From Streptomyces sp. BV286 (GTDB lineage: Bacteria > Actinomycetota > Actinomycetes > Streptomycetales > Streptomycetaceae), in contig NZ_JAHRIB010000177.1 in assembly GCF_019090165.1 (NCBI RefSeq), positions 170,997 through 234,996 of the forward strand: 64,000 nucleotides of DNA. Reading direction: 5' to 3'. This document shows, piece after piece, positions 33,467 through 43,867 of the stretch. The notes under the pieces were generated by a model. That model had not been told where the DNA came from and ran no database searches. It saw only the letters and a program-made list of their open reading frames with translations. How positions within the stretch are numbered: position 1 is the first letter of the stretch; every line of letters begins with the position of its first letter. The translations under genes and the position numbers were made by a program.

Positions 33467-34389
33467 ATGGCGAGCTCCTCCAGTACCGCCCCGGCCCGCG
33501 CCCGTGCCACCGGCAGCGCGCGGGTGCGGCGCCAACTGCCCACCAGTCCCTGGCTGTTCGCCGCTCCGGGCCTGCTGGTCGTGGGCATCTTCATCCTGTA
33601 CCCCTTCGTCTCGACGCTGGTCAACGCCTTCACCGACCGCCGGACGCTGGTCCCCGGCGAGTTCGTGGGCCTGGCCAACTTCCGGGAGCTGCTGCACGAC
33701 GAGATGTTCTGGATCGGCCTGCGCAACAGCACGCTGTACGTCCTCGGGGTGGTCCCCGCGCTCGTCCTGCTGCCCCTGCTGCTCGCCCTCCTGGTCCAGA
33801 AGAACATCCCCGGCATCGCCTTCTTCCGGTCGGCGTTCTACACCCCGGTCGTCGCCTCCATCGTCGTGGTGGGCCTCATCTGGGTGTGGCTGCTGGACGA
33901 ACGCGGCCTGGTGAACTCGCTGCTGGAGGCGATCGGCGTCGGCAGGGTCGGCTTCCTGAGCGACCAGTGGCTGCTCCTGCTGAGCGCCATGACGGTCACG
34001 GTCTGGAAGGGCCTCGGCTACTACATGATCATCTATCTGGCCGCGCTCGCCAACGTGCCGCGTGAGCTGCACGAGGCCGCGTCGGTGGACGGGGCGGGCG
34101 CGGTCCGCCGCTTCCTCACCGTCACCGTGCCCGCCGTCCGCTCCACGATGGTGCTGGTCGGCGCACTGTCCTCGGTCGCCGCCTTCAAGGTGTTCTCCGA
34201 GGTGTACCTGATGGCGGGACCGGACGGCGGCCCCGCGGGCGAGGACACCACGCTCGTGATGCTCGTCCAGCGCACCGGCACGGGGCTGACCGGCCGGGTC
34301 GGCTACGCCTCCGCCATCTCCGTCGTCGTCTTCGTCGTCACCGTCGCGCTGATGCTGCTCGTGCTGCGTGCCGACCGGAAGGAGGACGC

Positions 34390-34393
<4 letters not shown>
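33467..34393 (+). CDS. CUT1 sugar ABC transporter permease 1 (MalF/UgpA type)
   Basis: This 308-residue inner-membrane permease has six predicted helices (PWLFAAPGLLVVGIFILYPF; ALVLLPLLLALLVQ; VASIVVVGLIWVWLL and so on). The EAA loop for ATPase contact reads LHEAASVDGAGAVRRFLTVT. It starts 5 bp after the binding-protein stop and its stop overlaps the next permease start (GTGA). Together with the second permease it forms the channel for the sugar captured by the lipoprotein. Confidence 0.93.
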
Positions 34394-35298
<905 letters not shown>

Positions 35299-35374
35299 GC
35301 CCGCCGGCGCCCCGGGCCACCCGCCCGCACGAGCCCCACGCCCCCACGTACGCACCCCAGAACCAGGACTCCGC

Positions 35375-36604
35375 ATGCCTTCTGCCGTGCGCTTCGGCGT
35401 CAACTACACCCCGAGCGAGGGATGGTTCCACCACTGGCTCGACTTCGACCTCGACTCCGTGCGTGCCGACCTCGACTCCATCGCCGCACTCGGCCTGGAC
35501 CACGTCCGCGTCTTCCCGATCTGGCCCTACTTCCAGCCGAACCGCTCGCTGATCCGCCCGCGCGCCGTGGAACAGCTCGTGGCCCTCGCCGACGCGGCCG
35601 CCGAACGCGGCCTCGACGTCAACGTCGACGGTCTGCAGGGCCACCTGTCGAGCTTCGACTTCCTGCCCGCGTGGACCCAGACCTGGCACCGGCGGAACAT
35701 CTTCACCGACCCCGAGGTCGTCGAGGGACAGGCCGAGTACCTGCGGACCCTCGCCGCCGCCCTCGCCGACCGGCCCAACTTCATCGGCATGACCGTGGGC
35801 AACGAGGTCAACCAGTTCTCGGCGGGCCCCCACCCGGACCCCGACCGGGCGGACCCCCTCCTCGTCGACGCCTGGCTGGAGCGGATGCTCACGGCGTGCG
35901 AGAAGGGCGCGCCCGGCAGACTGCACCTGCACGCGGAGTACGACGCGGCCTGGTACCAGGACGACATGCCGTTCACCCCCGCCCAGGCAGCCCGGCGCGG
36001 CGCCGTCACCGCCGTGCACTCGTGGGTCTTCAACGGCACGGCCCAGCGGCACGGACGCACCGGTGTGGCGACCGAACACCACGCCGCCTACCTGATCGAA
36101 CTCAGCAAGGCCTGGGCCGACGACCCCTCGCGCCCGGTCTGGCTCCAGGAGGTCGGCGCCCCGGCTCCACTGGTCCCCGCCGAACACGCCGCCGCCTTCA
36201 CCGCGGCGACCGTCGCGAACGCCCTCGACTGCACCGACCTGTGGGGCATCACCTGGTGGTGCTCCCACGACGTGTCCCGCGACCTCGCGGACTTCCCCGA
36301 ACTCGAATACGGACTCGGCCTGTTGACCAACGCGCGCCGGCCCAAGGACAGCGCGCGGGAACTGGCCCGGGCGGCCCGCGAGCACACGTACGCCCCGAAG
36401 CCCCGCACCACGGCCCTCGTCGTACCCGACGACCCCGCCACCCGCTCGGTCTGCGCGCCGGGAGGCCCGGTCTTCGAGGCGTTCTTCCGCCTCACCGCCG
36501 ACGGCGCCCGCCCGGCCACCGTGCTCGCCTCCCGCGCCGGTGACGAGGGGCACCTCGCCGCCCGGGGCATCACCGAAGTCGTCACTCCCGACCAGGTTCC
36601 GTAA
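35375..36604 (+). CDS. Cytoplasmic GH5-like beta-mannosidase (GH5_18-type)
   Basis: This 409-residue hydrolase lacks a signal peptide. The barrel carries FGVNYTPSEGWFHHWLDFD at its start, the acid/base region TVGNEVNQF (E144) and the nucleophile region VWLQEVGAP (E259), plus WGITWWCSHD. These features fit the GH5 subgroup that in bifidobacterial N-glycan loci splits Man-beta-1,4-GlcNAc, the core disaccharide remaining after GH85 cleavage. Location between the importer and GH85/GH38 genes supports this role. The subfamily number is assigned from memory of motif and context and should be tested by alignment. Confidence 0.84.
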   Translation: MPSAVRFGVNYTPSEGWFHHWLDFDLDSVRADLDSIAALGLDHVRVFPIWPYFQPNRSLIRPRAVEQLVALADAAAERGLDVNVDGLQGHLSSFDFLPAWTQTWHRRNIFTDPEVVEGQAEYLRTLAAALADRPNFIGMTVGNEVNQFSAGPHPDPDRADPLLVDAWLERMLTACEKGAPGRLHLHAEYDAAWYQDDMPFTPAQAARRGAVTAVHSWVFNGTAQRHGRTGVATEHHAAYLIELSKAWADDPSRPVWLQEVGAPAPLVPAEHAAAFTAATVANALDCTDLWGITWWCSHDVSRDLADFPELEYGLGLLTNARRPKDSARELARAAREHTYAPKPRTTALVVPDDPATRSVCAPGGPVFEAFFRLTADGARPATVLASRAGDEGHLAARGITEVVTPDQVP

Positions 36605-36633
36605 CGCCCACAAGAACTCCCACCAGGAGGCAC

Positions 36634-38658
36634 GTGACCGTGAACCCCACCAGACGCACCGTCCTGCTGGCCGCCGGCACCGGGGCGACGGCCGCCCTGT
36701 TCCCGGCGTCCCCCGCCACCGCCGGGCCGAAGACCGCCGCGGCACTCCAGCCGTACGCCGGCTACTGGTACCCGGACTCGCTGCCCTCGGGTGCACCGGG
36801 CGCGGGCATCACCTGGCGCAGCCTGAAGGCGTGGCGCGCCGCCGACGACACCGACCTGGCGTTCAATGCCGCGTCCGTGCCGCTCGCCGCGCGGTTCACC
36901 CCGACGCCGGCGAACACGACGGCCCGCGCCGGCCAGGCCCGTATCCAGTCGCTGGTCTCCTTCGGCCCCACCGCGAGCAACCCCTCGCAGGGCTCGGCCA
37001 CCGCCGACTTCTACGCGCTCACCCACTGGAGTTACGTCGACGAGCTGGTCTTCTGGGGCGGCTCCTCGGGCGAGGGCCTGATCCTCGCCCCGAACGCGCC
37101 GGTCGTGGACGCCGCCCACCGGCACGGCGTGCCCGTCCTCGGCAACGTGTTCCTGCCACCCGTCGCGTACGGCGGACAGCTGCAGTGGACCCGTGACCTG
37201 GTGCAGAAGGACGCGGCAGGGCACTACCCCCTGGCCGCCCAACTCGTCGCGGTCGCCGAGGCGTACGGCTTCGACGGCTGGTTCGTCAACGCCGAGACCG
37301 GCGGCGGGAACGCGGCGCTCGCGACCGACATGCTCGGCTTCCTCACCGAACTCAAGGCGCTCAGCAGGGCCAAGGGACAGCGGGTCACCTGGTACGACTC
37401 CATGACCGTGAACGGCTCGGTGAGCTGGCAGGGCGCCCTCAACAACCAGAACAAGGTGTTCTTCCAGGCCGCCGACTCGATGTTCGTGGACTTCCGCTGG
37501 TCGCCCGGCAGCCTGGCGTCCTCGGGCTCGACGGCGCAGCAACTGGGCCGCAGCCGGTACGAGTTGTGGGCCGGTGTCGACGTCGAGTCCAACGGCTGGA
37601 ACTCCTCCGTCAACTGGAACGCCATGGTCCCGAGCGGCTCCGCGCACGTCGTGTCGCTCGGCTTCTACCGGCCCGAGTGGACCCGCAACCACCTGCCCGC
37701 CGGACGCACTCCCGGCGACTTCCACGCCGCCGACGACCGCTTCTGGACCGGGCGCTCGCTCGATCCGGCGAAACCCGACGCCACCGACACCTGGCGGGCC
37801 CCCGCCGTGTCCGTCGCCGACCGTTCCACGGTGACCTCCGTCCCGTTCGCGAGCGTCTTCAACACCGGGCACGGGCTGCGCTGGTACGAGGACGGCGAGG
37901 TCACCTCGACGACCCCGTGGAACCACCTCGGCCTCCAGGACCAGCTGCCGTCGCGGCGATGGGTCGTGCGCACGGCGGGCCGGCGCCCCGCCGTCACCTT
38001 CGACTTCGCGGACGCGTGGCGCGGCGGCAGCAGCGTCCTGGTCGACGGGACCCTCGACGCGCCCGCCACCCTGGACCTGTACGCGACCAGGCTCCCGGTC
38101 GGCGAGGACACGGTGGTGGAGCTGACCCACCGGGCCGACTCGGGGGACGTGACGGCCGAGCTGGCCGTGGCCACCGCCGAACCGGCGGGACCGGGGCAGC
38201 CGTACGCCTACACCTACTTCCCGGTCACCGTCGGCGACCGCTGGGGGACCTCGACGGTACGGCTGACCGGGCTGCCGGCGGGCGGCACGGTCCACTCCCT
38301 GGGCGTCCGGCTCACCGGCGCCGGCGGCGCCGTGAAGTGGCGGCTCGGCGCACTGGCCGTACGCGACCAGGCGGCGCAGAGCCCGGCCGCCCCCGTCGAC
38401 GTGCGCATCACCGGCGCCTCGGGAGGCGACCTGCGCTTCGCGTGGCGTGCCGCATCCGGGGCAGGCGTACGCCACCACACCCTGCACCGGGTGCTGTCCG
38501 ACGGCACACGGCGGTTCCTCGGCGGCACCGCCCAGCGGGCGTTCTTCGTCGCGGGCCTCGCGCCCGACGGCGACGAACAGGCGGCGCGGTTCGAACTCCG
38601 GGCCGTGGGGGAGCTTTACACCGCGTCCAAACCCGCGACCGTCACCCACACCTGGTGA
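36634..38658 (+). CDS. Secreted GH85 endo-beta-N-acetylglucosaminidase
   Basis: GH85 enzymes cut between the two core GlcNAc residues of Asn-linked glycans and release the oligosaccharide. The 674-residue protein starts GTG at 36634 with AGGAGG upstream. Its leader TRRTVLLAAGTGATAALFPA contains RR and fits Tat or Sec export. The barrel shows VDELVFWGGSSGEGL and the signature DGWFVNAETGG, where N219 and E221 are the predicted oxazoline-stabilising Asn and acid/base Glu. The remainder is beta-sandwich (residues ~415-670), including a galactose-binding-like and a C-terminal Fn3-like region. It lies between the GH5 and GH38 genes in the LacI-controlled operon. Confidence 0.93.
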   Translation: MTVNPTRRTVLLAAGTGATAALFPASPATAGPKTAAALQPYAGYWYPDSLPSGAPGAGITWRSLKAWRAADDTDLAFNAASVPLAARFTPTPANTTARAGQARIQSLVSFGPTASNPSQGSATADFYALTHWSYVDELVFWGGSSGEGLILAPNAPVVDAAHRHGVPVLGNVFLPPVAYGGQLQWTRDLVQKDAAGHYPLAAQLVAVAEAYGFDGWFVNAETGGGNAALATDMLGFLTELKALSRAKGQRVTWYDSMTVNGSVSWQGALNNQNKVFFQAADSMFVDFRWSPGSLASSGSTAQQLGRSRYELWAGVDVESNGWNSSVNWNAMVPSGSAHVVSLGFYRPEWTRNHLPAGRTPGDFHAADDRFWTGRSLDPAKPDATDTWRAPAVSVADRSTVTSVPFASVFNTGHGLRWYEDGEVTSTTPWNHLGLQDQLPSRRWVVRTAGRRPAVTFDFADAWRGGSSVLVDGTLDAPATLDLYATRLPVGEDTVVELTHRADSGDVTAELAVATAEPAGPGQPYAYTYFPVTVGDRWGTSTVRLTGLPAGGTVHSLGVRLTGAGGAVKWRLGALAVRDQAAQSPAAPVDVRITGASGGDLRFAWRAASGAGVRHHTLHRVLSDGTRRFLGGTAQRAFFVAGLAPDGDEQAARFELRAVGELYTASKPATVTHTW

Positions 38659-38739
38659 CCGCCGACCCGGGTGACCACCGAGAGCCGGTAGTCACCCACA
38701 CCGAGTAACAACCCGCACAACGGAGTTACGGAGCACCCC

Positions 38740-41700
38740 ATGCATGACGACCGCAGCCTGGTCGAAGCCCGCCTCAAGCGTGTTCTCGACGAGCGCATAC
38801 GACCCGCCGTGTACCCCGAGTCCGTGCCGCTGGAAGTCGCGGTGTGGAACGCGCCCGGCGAGCCGGTGCCGGTCGCCGAAGGGCTGGCGGCCACACCGTC
38901 TCCGGTGGCGGTCGGCGACAGGTGGGGTGCTCCCTGGGGGACGAGCTGGTTCCGTGTCACGGGGACCGTGCCCGAGGAGTGGGCCGGCCGGACCGTCGAG
39001 GCGGTCCTCGACCTCGGCTTCGACGAGAACATGCCCGGCTTCCAGTGCGAGGGCCTCGTCTACCGGCCCGACGGGACGCCGGTGAAGGGGCTGAACCCGC
39101 GCAACCAGTGGGTGCGGATCGGCGCCCCCGTCACGGGCGGCGAAGAGGTCCGGCTGCACGTCGAGGCCGCGTCCAACCCCGTCATCCTCGACTACCACCC
39201 CTTCCTGCCCACGCAGTTGGGCGACAAGGAGACGGCGGGCAGCGAACCGCAGTACCGGCTGGCGCGCATGGACCTCGCCGTCCTCGACGAGACGGTGTGG
39301 CAGCTCGTCATCGACCTGGAGGTGCTCGGCGAGCTGATGGCCGAACTCCCGGTGGAGTCCGCCCGCAGGTGGGACATCCTGCGGGCGGTGGAGAAGGCGC
39401 TCGACGCCGTCGACCTGCAGGACGTGAACGGCACGGCCGCCGCGGCCCGTACCCGCCTCGAAGAGGTGCTGTCGGCTCCCGCCGTGCCGTCCGCCCACCG
39501 CATCAGCGCCGTCGGCCACGCGCACATCGACTCGGCGTGGCTGTGGCCGCTGCGCGAGACCGTACGCAAGGTCGCCAGGACCACCTCCAACATGACCGCC
39601 CTCCTGGAGGACGAGCCGGACTTCGTCTTCGCCATGTCCCAGGCCCAGCAGTGGGCCTGGGTGAAGGAGCACCGGCCCGAGGTGTGGACCCGGGTGAAGA
39701 AGGCCGTGGCCGACGGACGGTTCGTGCCGTCGGGAGGCATGTGGGTCGAGTCGGACACCAACATGCCCGGCTCGGAGGCGATGGCCCGTCAGTTCGTGCA
39801 CGGGAAGCGGTTCTTCATCGACGAGTTCGGCGTCGACAACGACGAGGCCTGGCTGCCCGACACCTTCGGTTTCGCGGCCGGACTGCCGCAGATCATCAAG
39901 GCGGCGGGCTCCAAGTGGCTTCTGACGCAGAAGATCTCGTGGTCGCAGACCAACAAGTTCCCGCACCACACCTTCCAGTGGGAGGGCATCGACGGCACGC
40001 GGATCTTCACGCACTTCCCGCCGGTGGACACCTACAACTGCTCCATGAAGGGCAGTGAGATCGCCCACGCGGCGAACAACTTCAAGGACAAGGGGGTCGC
40101 GAGGCACTCGCTCGCGCCCACCGGCTGGGGTGACGGCGGTGGCGGGACCACCCGCGAGATGGTCGCCAAGGCGGCCCGGCTCCGGGACCTCGAAGGCTCG
40201 GCGACCGTCGTCTGGGAGACCCCGGAGAAGTTCTTCGAGAAGGCGGAGGCCGAGTACCCGAACGCCCCCGTCTGGGTCGGCGAGCTGTACCTGGAACTGC
40301 ACCGCGCCACCCTCACCAGCCAGGCCAGGACCAAGCAGGGCAACCGCCGCAGCGAGCACCTCCTGCGCGAGGCGGAACTCTGGGCGGCCACCGCGGCTGT
40401 GCACGCCACATTCGCCTACCCGTACGAGGAGTTGGACCGCCTCTGGAAGACGGTGCTGCTCCACCAGTTCCACGACATCCTGCCCGGCTCGTCCATCGCG
40501 TGGGTACACCGTGAGGCCCGCAGGACGTACGAGACCGTCGCCGAGGAGCTGAACGGCATCATCGACGGGGCCCAGCGCGCGCTGGCCGGTGAGGGGACGA
40601 CCGCCCTCGCCTTCAACTCGGCGCCGCACACCCGCGACGGAGTGCCCGCCGGCGGCGCACGGTCCCCGGCCGTCGGCGGCGAGTGCACGCTCGTGCCGCG
40701 CGCGGACGGCGGTTTCGTGCTCGACAACGGATGTCTGCGGATCGAGATCGACGCCCGTGGCCTCGTGGTCTCCGCCTTCGACCTCGCCGCCGACCGAGAG
40801 ACCCTCGCGCCGGGCGAAGCCGCCAACCTGCTCCAGCTCCACCCCGACTTCCCGAACATGTGGGACGCCTGGGACGTCGACGAGTTCTACCGGAACACGG
40901 TCACCGACCTGGTCGACGCCGATCAGGTCGTCCCCGGTGACGACGGGGTCTCGGTCCGGGTCGTCCGGGCCTTCGGAGAGTCGAGGGTCACGCAGGTGCT
41001 GTCGCTCGCGCCGGGTGAGTGGCGCCTCGACATCGACACCGAGGTCGACTGGCACGAGACGGAGAAGTTCCTGAAGCTGGCCTTCCCGCTCGACGTGCAC
41101 GCCGAGCGGTACGCGTCCGAGACGCAGTTCGGGCACTTCTTCCGGCCGACCCACACCAACACCTCGTGGGAGGCCGCCAAGTTCGAGGCCTGCAACCACC
41201 GGTTCGTCCACCTGGAGGAGCCCGGCTGGGGCGTCGCCGTCGTCAACGACTCGACGTACGGCCACGACGTGACGCGTGCCGTGCGCGACGACGGGGGCAC
41301 GACCACCACGGTCCGTGTCTCGCTGCTGCGCGCCCCGCGCTTCCCCGACCCCGAGAGCGACCAGGGCGTCCACCGGTTCCGGCACGCGCTGGTGCCCGGC
41401 GCCGGGATCGGTGACGCGGTGCGGGAGGGCTGGCGTATCAACCTGCCCGAGCGGAAGGTCGTCGGCGGTGCCTCGGAGGTGGCGCCTCTGGTGGCGGTCG
41501 CCCAGGACGCGGTCGTGATCACCGCGGTGAAGCTGGCCGACGACGGCAGCGGCGACGTGATCGTCCGCTTCCACGAGTCGCGCGGCGGGCGCAGCCGCGC
41601 CACGCTCACGGCGGGCTTCGAGGTGGAGGCCGTCACGGTGACTGACCTCTTGGAACGCCCGCTCCCCGACGCGGTCGCCCCGGACCGTGACGGGAGCAGG

Positions 41701-41757
41701 CTGACTCTGAAACTCCGCCCGTTCGAGCTGGTGACACTGCGCCTGAAGAGGGCCTGA
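38740..41757 (+). CDS. Cytoplasmic GH38 alpha-mannosidase
   Basis: This class II alpha-mannosidase of 1005 residues has no signal peptide and is expected to trim imported oligomannose. The zinc-binding motif VGHAHIDSAWLWPLRET begins at residue 258 (H260, H262/D264 region), and the predicted nucleophile D339 is in WVESDTNMPGSE. A further conserved block, LPDTFGFAAGLPQIIKAAG, and the beta-rich C-terminal half (LRIEIDARGLVVSAFDL) match the family's bacterial members. It is the last gene of the operon and ends just before a double-copy repeat forming a bidirectional terminator. Confidence 0.94.
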   Translation: MHDDRSLVEARLKRVLDERIRPAVYPESVPLEVAVWNAPGEPVPVAEGLAATPSPVAVGDRWGAPWGTSWFRVTGTVPEEWAGRTVEAVLDLGFDENMPGFQCEGLVYRPDGTPVKGLNPRNQWVRIGAPVTGGEEVRLHVEAASNPVILDYHPFLPTQLGDKETAGSEPQYRLARMDLAVLDETVWQLVIDLEVLGELMAELPVESARRWDILRAVEKALDAVDLQDVNGTAAAARTRLEEVLSAPAVPSAHRISAVGHAHIDSAWLWPLRETVRKVARTTSNMTALLEDEPDFVFAMSQAQQWAWVKEHRPEVWTRVKKAVADGRFVPSGGMWVESDTNMPGSEAMARQFVHGKRFFIDEFGVDNDEAWLPDTFGFAAGLPQIIKAAGSKWLLTQKISWSQTNKFPHHTFQWEGIDGTRIFTHFPPVDTYNCSMKGSEIAHAANNFKDKGVARHSLAPTGWGDGGGGTTREMVAKAARLRDLEGSATVVWETPEKFFEKAEAEYPNAPVWVGELYLELHRATLTSQARTKQGNRRSEHLLREAELWAATAAVHATFAYPYEELDRLWKTVLLHQFHDILPGSSIAWVHREARRTYETVAEELNGIIDGAQRALAGEGTTALAFNSAPHTRDGVPAGGARSPAVGGECTLVPRADGGFVLDNGCLRIEIDARGLVVSAFDLAADRETLAPGEAANLLQLHPDFPNMWDAWDVDEFYRNTVTDLVDADQVVPGDDGVSVRVVRAFGESRVTQVLSLAPGEWRLDIDTEVDWHETEKFLKLAFPLDVHAERYASETQFGHFFRPTHTNTSWEAAKFEACNHRFVHLEEPGWGVAVVNDSTYGHDVTRAVRDDGGTTTTVRVSLLRAPRFPDPESDQGVHRFRHALVPGAGIGDAVREGWRINLPERKVVGGASEVAPLVAVAQDAVVITAVKLADDGSGDVIVRFHESRGGRSRATLTAGFEVEAVTVTDLLERPLPDAVAPDRDGSRLTLKLRPFELVTLRLKRA

Positions 41758-41771
41758 GGTTCCTTCGGGAC

Positions 41772-41812
41772 TGCGGGTGCGCTGTGGTCGCTCGCGCAGT
41801 TCCCCGCGCCCG
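41772..41812 (-). repeat. Dispersed intergenic repeat, copy 3a
   Basis: This left copy lies in minus orientation with respect to copies 2 and 3b, and the facing pair makes a long palindrome between convergent genes. Confidence 0.75.
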
Positions 41813-41838
41813 CTTTCAGGGGCGCGGGGAACTGCGCG
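41795..41838. terminator. Bidirectional terminator from inverted repeat copies
   Basis: Arms 41795-41812 and 41821-41838 are a perfect 18 bp inverted repeat with an 8 nt loop, placed between the ends of the GH38 (+) and GntR (-) genes. Confidence 0.85.
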
Positions 41839-41861
41839 ACAAGCCCTCACCGGCCCGCAGG
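41820..41861 (+). repeat. Dispersed intergenic repeat, copy 3b
   Basis: This 42 nt right copy of the pair begins GGGGCGCGGGGAACTGCGCG and ends CCCGCAG. Confidence 0.75.
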
Positions 41862-41892
41862 CGGGCGCATCACCTGGGACCCGGTTCCGGCC

Positions 41893-42615
41893 CTAAGGCT
41901 GGAGCTGGGTCCGAAGCCACTGCTCCACCTCACCCACATGCGCCGCCGCAGCGGCCCGAGCGGCCTCCGGATCGCGGGCGACGAGCGCACGATGGATCGC
42001 CGCATGCTCCCGGCGGGTCCGCTCGAACGCACCCTCCTCCTGGTAGCCGCGCCAGACCCGGGCACGGAACGTGCGCGAGGAGAGACCCTCCAGGATGGCC
42101 GCCATCGTGTCGTTGCCCGCGGCGGCGCCGATGGCGCGATGGAACGCCAGGTCGTGGGAGAGGATCTCCTCCGGGTCGTCCGTCGCGTTCATGGCCGCCA
42201 AGTGCTTCTCCACCTCGGCCAGTTGGTCGGCGGTGATCCGTGCGGCCGCGAGTGCCGTCGCCGTCGACTCCAGGATGCGCCGCACTTCGAGGAGCTCGAC
42301 GAGCCGCGGGCCCCGGGAGAGGTCCGCGACCACCCCGAACGTCTCCAGCAGATCGCCGGCCTCCAGCTGGGTGACGTAGATCCCGGAGCCGTGCCGGGCC
42401 TCCAGCACACCCAGCACCGTGAGCGCCCGGATCGCCTCGCGCATGGAGCTGCGCGAGATGCCCAGCTGCGACGCCAGATCGCGCTCGGTCGGCAGTCGCG
42501 CGCCGGGCTCCAGACGACCCTCGCCGATCATCGCCTTGATCTGGTCTATGGCGCGCTGCGTCACGGTCCCCTTCTGCGGGGCCGTCGTCGCGGCCCGGGC
42601 CGGGCTCTCGTCCAC
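41893..42615 (-). CDS. GntR/FCD-type repressor of the fucose operon
   Basis: This regulator of 240 residues has an N-terminal winged helix (RLPTERDLASQLGISRSSMR, EAIRALTVLGVLEARHGSG) and a C-terminal FCD effector domain (residues ~95-235), with metal-type residues in LSHDLAFHRAIGAAAGN and REHAAIHRALVARD. It is divergent from the sugar importer and fucose-oxidation operon. Two TGGTC-type sites lie between them, one a perfect 13 bp palindrome, typical of FCD regulators. A sugar acid such as L-fuconate or 2-keto-3-deoxy-L-fuconate is the probable ligand. This is inference from the pathway. Confidence 0.92.
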   Translation of the reverse strand: MDESPARAATTAPQKGTVTQRAIDQIKAMIGEGRLEPGARLPTERDLASQLGISRSSMREAIRALTVLGVLEARHGSGIYVTQLEAGDLLETFGVVADLSRGPRLVELLEVRRILESTATALAAARITADQLAEVEKHLAAMNATDDPEEILSHDLAFHRAIGAAAGNDTMAAILEGLSSRTFRARVWRGYQEEGAFERTRREHAAIHRALVARDPEAARAAAAAHVGEVEQWLRTQLQP

Positions 42616-42660
42616 GCCATGTCCTCCTGTCGCCGGGTGCGCCGCAGTCTAACCACTCAG

Positions 42661-42733
42661 GTGGTCGGACCACTACGCACCAAAACAGCGAAAAATTGCG
42701 AGCGAGGGGTGTTGTCAGGGCGAAGTGGTCTGA
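42661..42733. promoter_or_regulatory. GntR/FCD operators of the fucose operon
   Basis: A perfect palindrome GTGGTC-G-GACCAC stands at 42661-42673. A second, half-conserved site GTGGTCTGA is at 42725-42733, overlapping an AT-rich -10-like stretch (TGATAAATAT). They are 64 bp apart between the repressor and the binding-protein gene. Confidence 0.75.
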
Positions 42734-42781
42734 TAAATATGCGTGGCACCAGCTCGATCACGCTCAATGAGGAGCCGATAC

Positions 42782-43867
42782 ATGGCCGGCAGAACTGTGC
42801 GGTACGGGAACGGGCGAAACACCTCGCGGGCGATACGTGCGGCGGCCGTGGCCGCCTGCGCCACGCTCGTACTCGCGGCATGCGGCAGCACCAAGGACAA
42901 CGTCGCCTCCGAGGGCGGCAAGAAGGGCGACGGCACCGGCAAGGTCGGGGTGATCCTGCCCCTGCTGACCTCACCGTTCTGGCAGTCGTACAACGACTAC
43001 GTGCCGAAGATGGCGAAGTCCGAGGACGTCGACGCCCTCAAGACGGTGAACTCCAACAGCGATCCCTCGCAGCAGATCACGGACATCAACAACCAGCTCA
43101 ACCAGGGCGTGAAGGGCCTCGTCGTGGCGCCCCTGGACAGCGCCGCGATCTCCGCCGGGCTCGACCAGGCCGAGCGCAAGGGCGTGCCCGTGGTCGCCGT
43201 GGACGTCGCGCCCGAGAAGGGCAAGGTCGCGATGGTGGTCCGTGCCAACAACGTCGCCTACGGGGAGAAGGCCTGCGAGTACCTCGGCAAGGAGATCCCC
43301 TCCGGCAAGGTCGTGCAGATCATGGGCGACCTCGCCTCGGTCAACGGCCGCGACCGCTCCGAGGCCTTCCGCACCTGCGTCAAGGAGAAGTTCCCGAAGC
43401 TGAAGGTTCTGGAGATCCCCGCCAAGTGGGAGTCCGACACCGCGGCCTCCAAGCTGGACACGCTCCTCAACGCCAACCCGGACATCAAGGGCATCTACAT
43501 GCAGGCCGGCGGCGTCTACCTCGCGCCCACCCTGCAGACGCTGAAGTCCAAGGGGCTGCTGAAGGAGGCCGGCGCGAAGGGCCACATCACGATCGTCTCG
43601 AACGACGGCATCCCGCAGGAGTTCGACGCCATCCGCAAGGGCCAGATCGACGCCACCGTCTCCCAGCCGGCCGACCTCTACGCCAAGTACGGCATGTACT
43701 ACATCAAGGCGGCGATGGCGGGGAAGACGTTCAAGCCCGGTCCGACCGACCACGACTCGGAGATCGTCGAGCTGCCCAGCGGCAACCTGGAGGACCAGCT
43801 GCCCGCGCCGCTGGTGACCAAGGAGAACGTCGACGACCCCGAGCTGTGGGGCAACACGGTCAAATGA
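42782..43867 (+). CDS. CUT2-type sugar ABC transporter binding lipoprotein (RbsB-like)
   Basis: This monosaccharide-binding lipoprotein has 361 residues. The signal contains the lipobox LAAC (Cys near 36). The two-domain type-1 fold shows VGVILPLLTSPFWQSYNDYV, QQITDINNQLNQGVKGLVVA and GIYMQAGGVYLAPTLQ, as in ribose/galactose-type binding proteins. The ATG at 42782 with GAGGAG upstream is the start. It opens the GntR-controlled operon and overlaps the ATPase gene by 4 bases. From the downstream enzymes the ligand is probably L-fucose or a close 6-deoxyhexose. Confidence 0.92.
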   Translation: MAGRTVRYGNGRNTSRAIRAAAVAACATLVLAACGSTKDNVASEGGKKGDGTGKVGVILPLLTSPFWQSYNDYVPKMAKSEDVDALKTVNSNSDPSQQITDINNQLNQGVKGLVVAPLDSAAISAGLDQAERKGVPVVAVDVAPEKGKVAMVVRANNVAYGEKACEYLGKEIPSGKVVQIMGDLASVNGRDRSEAFRTCVKEKFPKLKVLEIPAKWESDTAASKLDTLLNANPDIKGIYMQAGGVYLAPTLQTLKSKGLLKEAGAKGHITIVSNDGIPQEFDAIRKGQIDATVSQPADLYAKYGMYYIKAAMAGKTFKPGPTDHDSEIVELPSGNLEDQLPAPLVTKENVDDPELWGNTVK

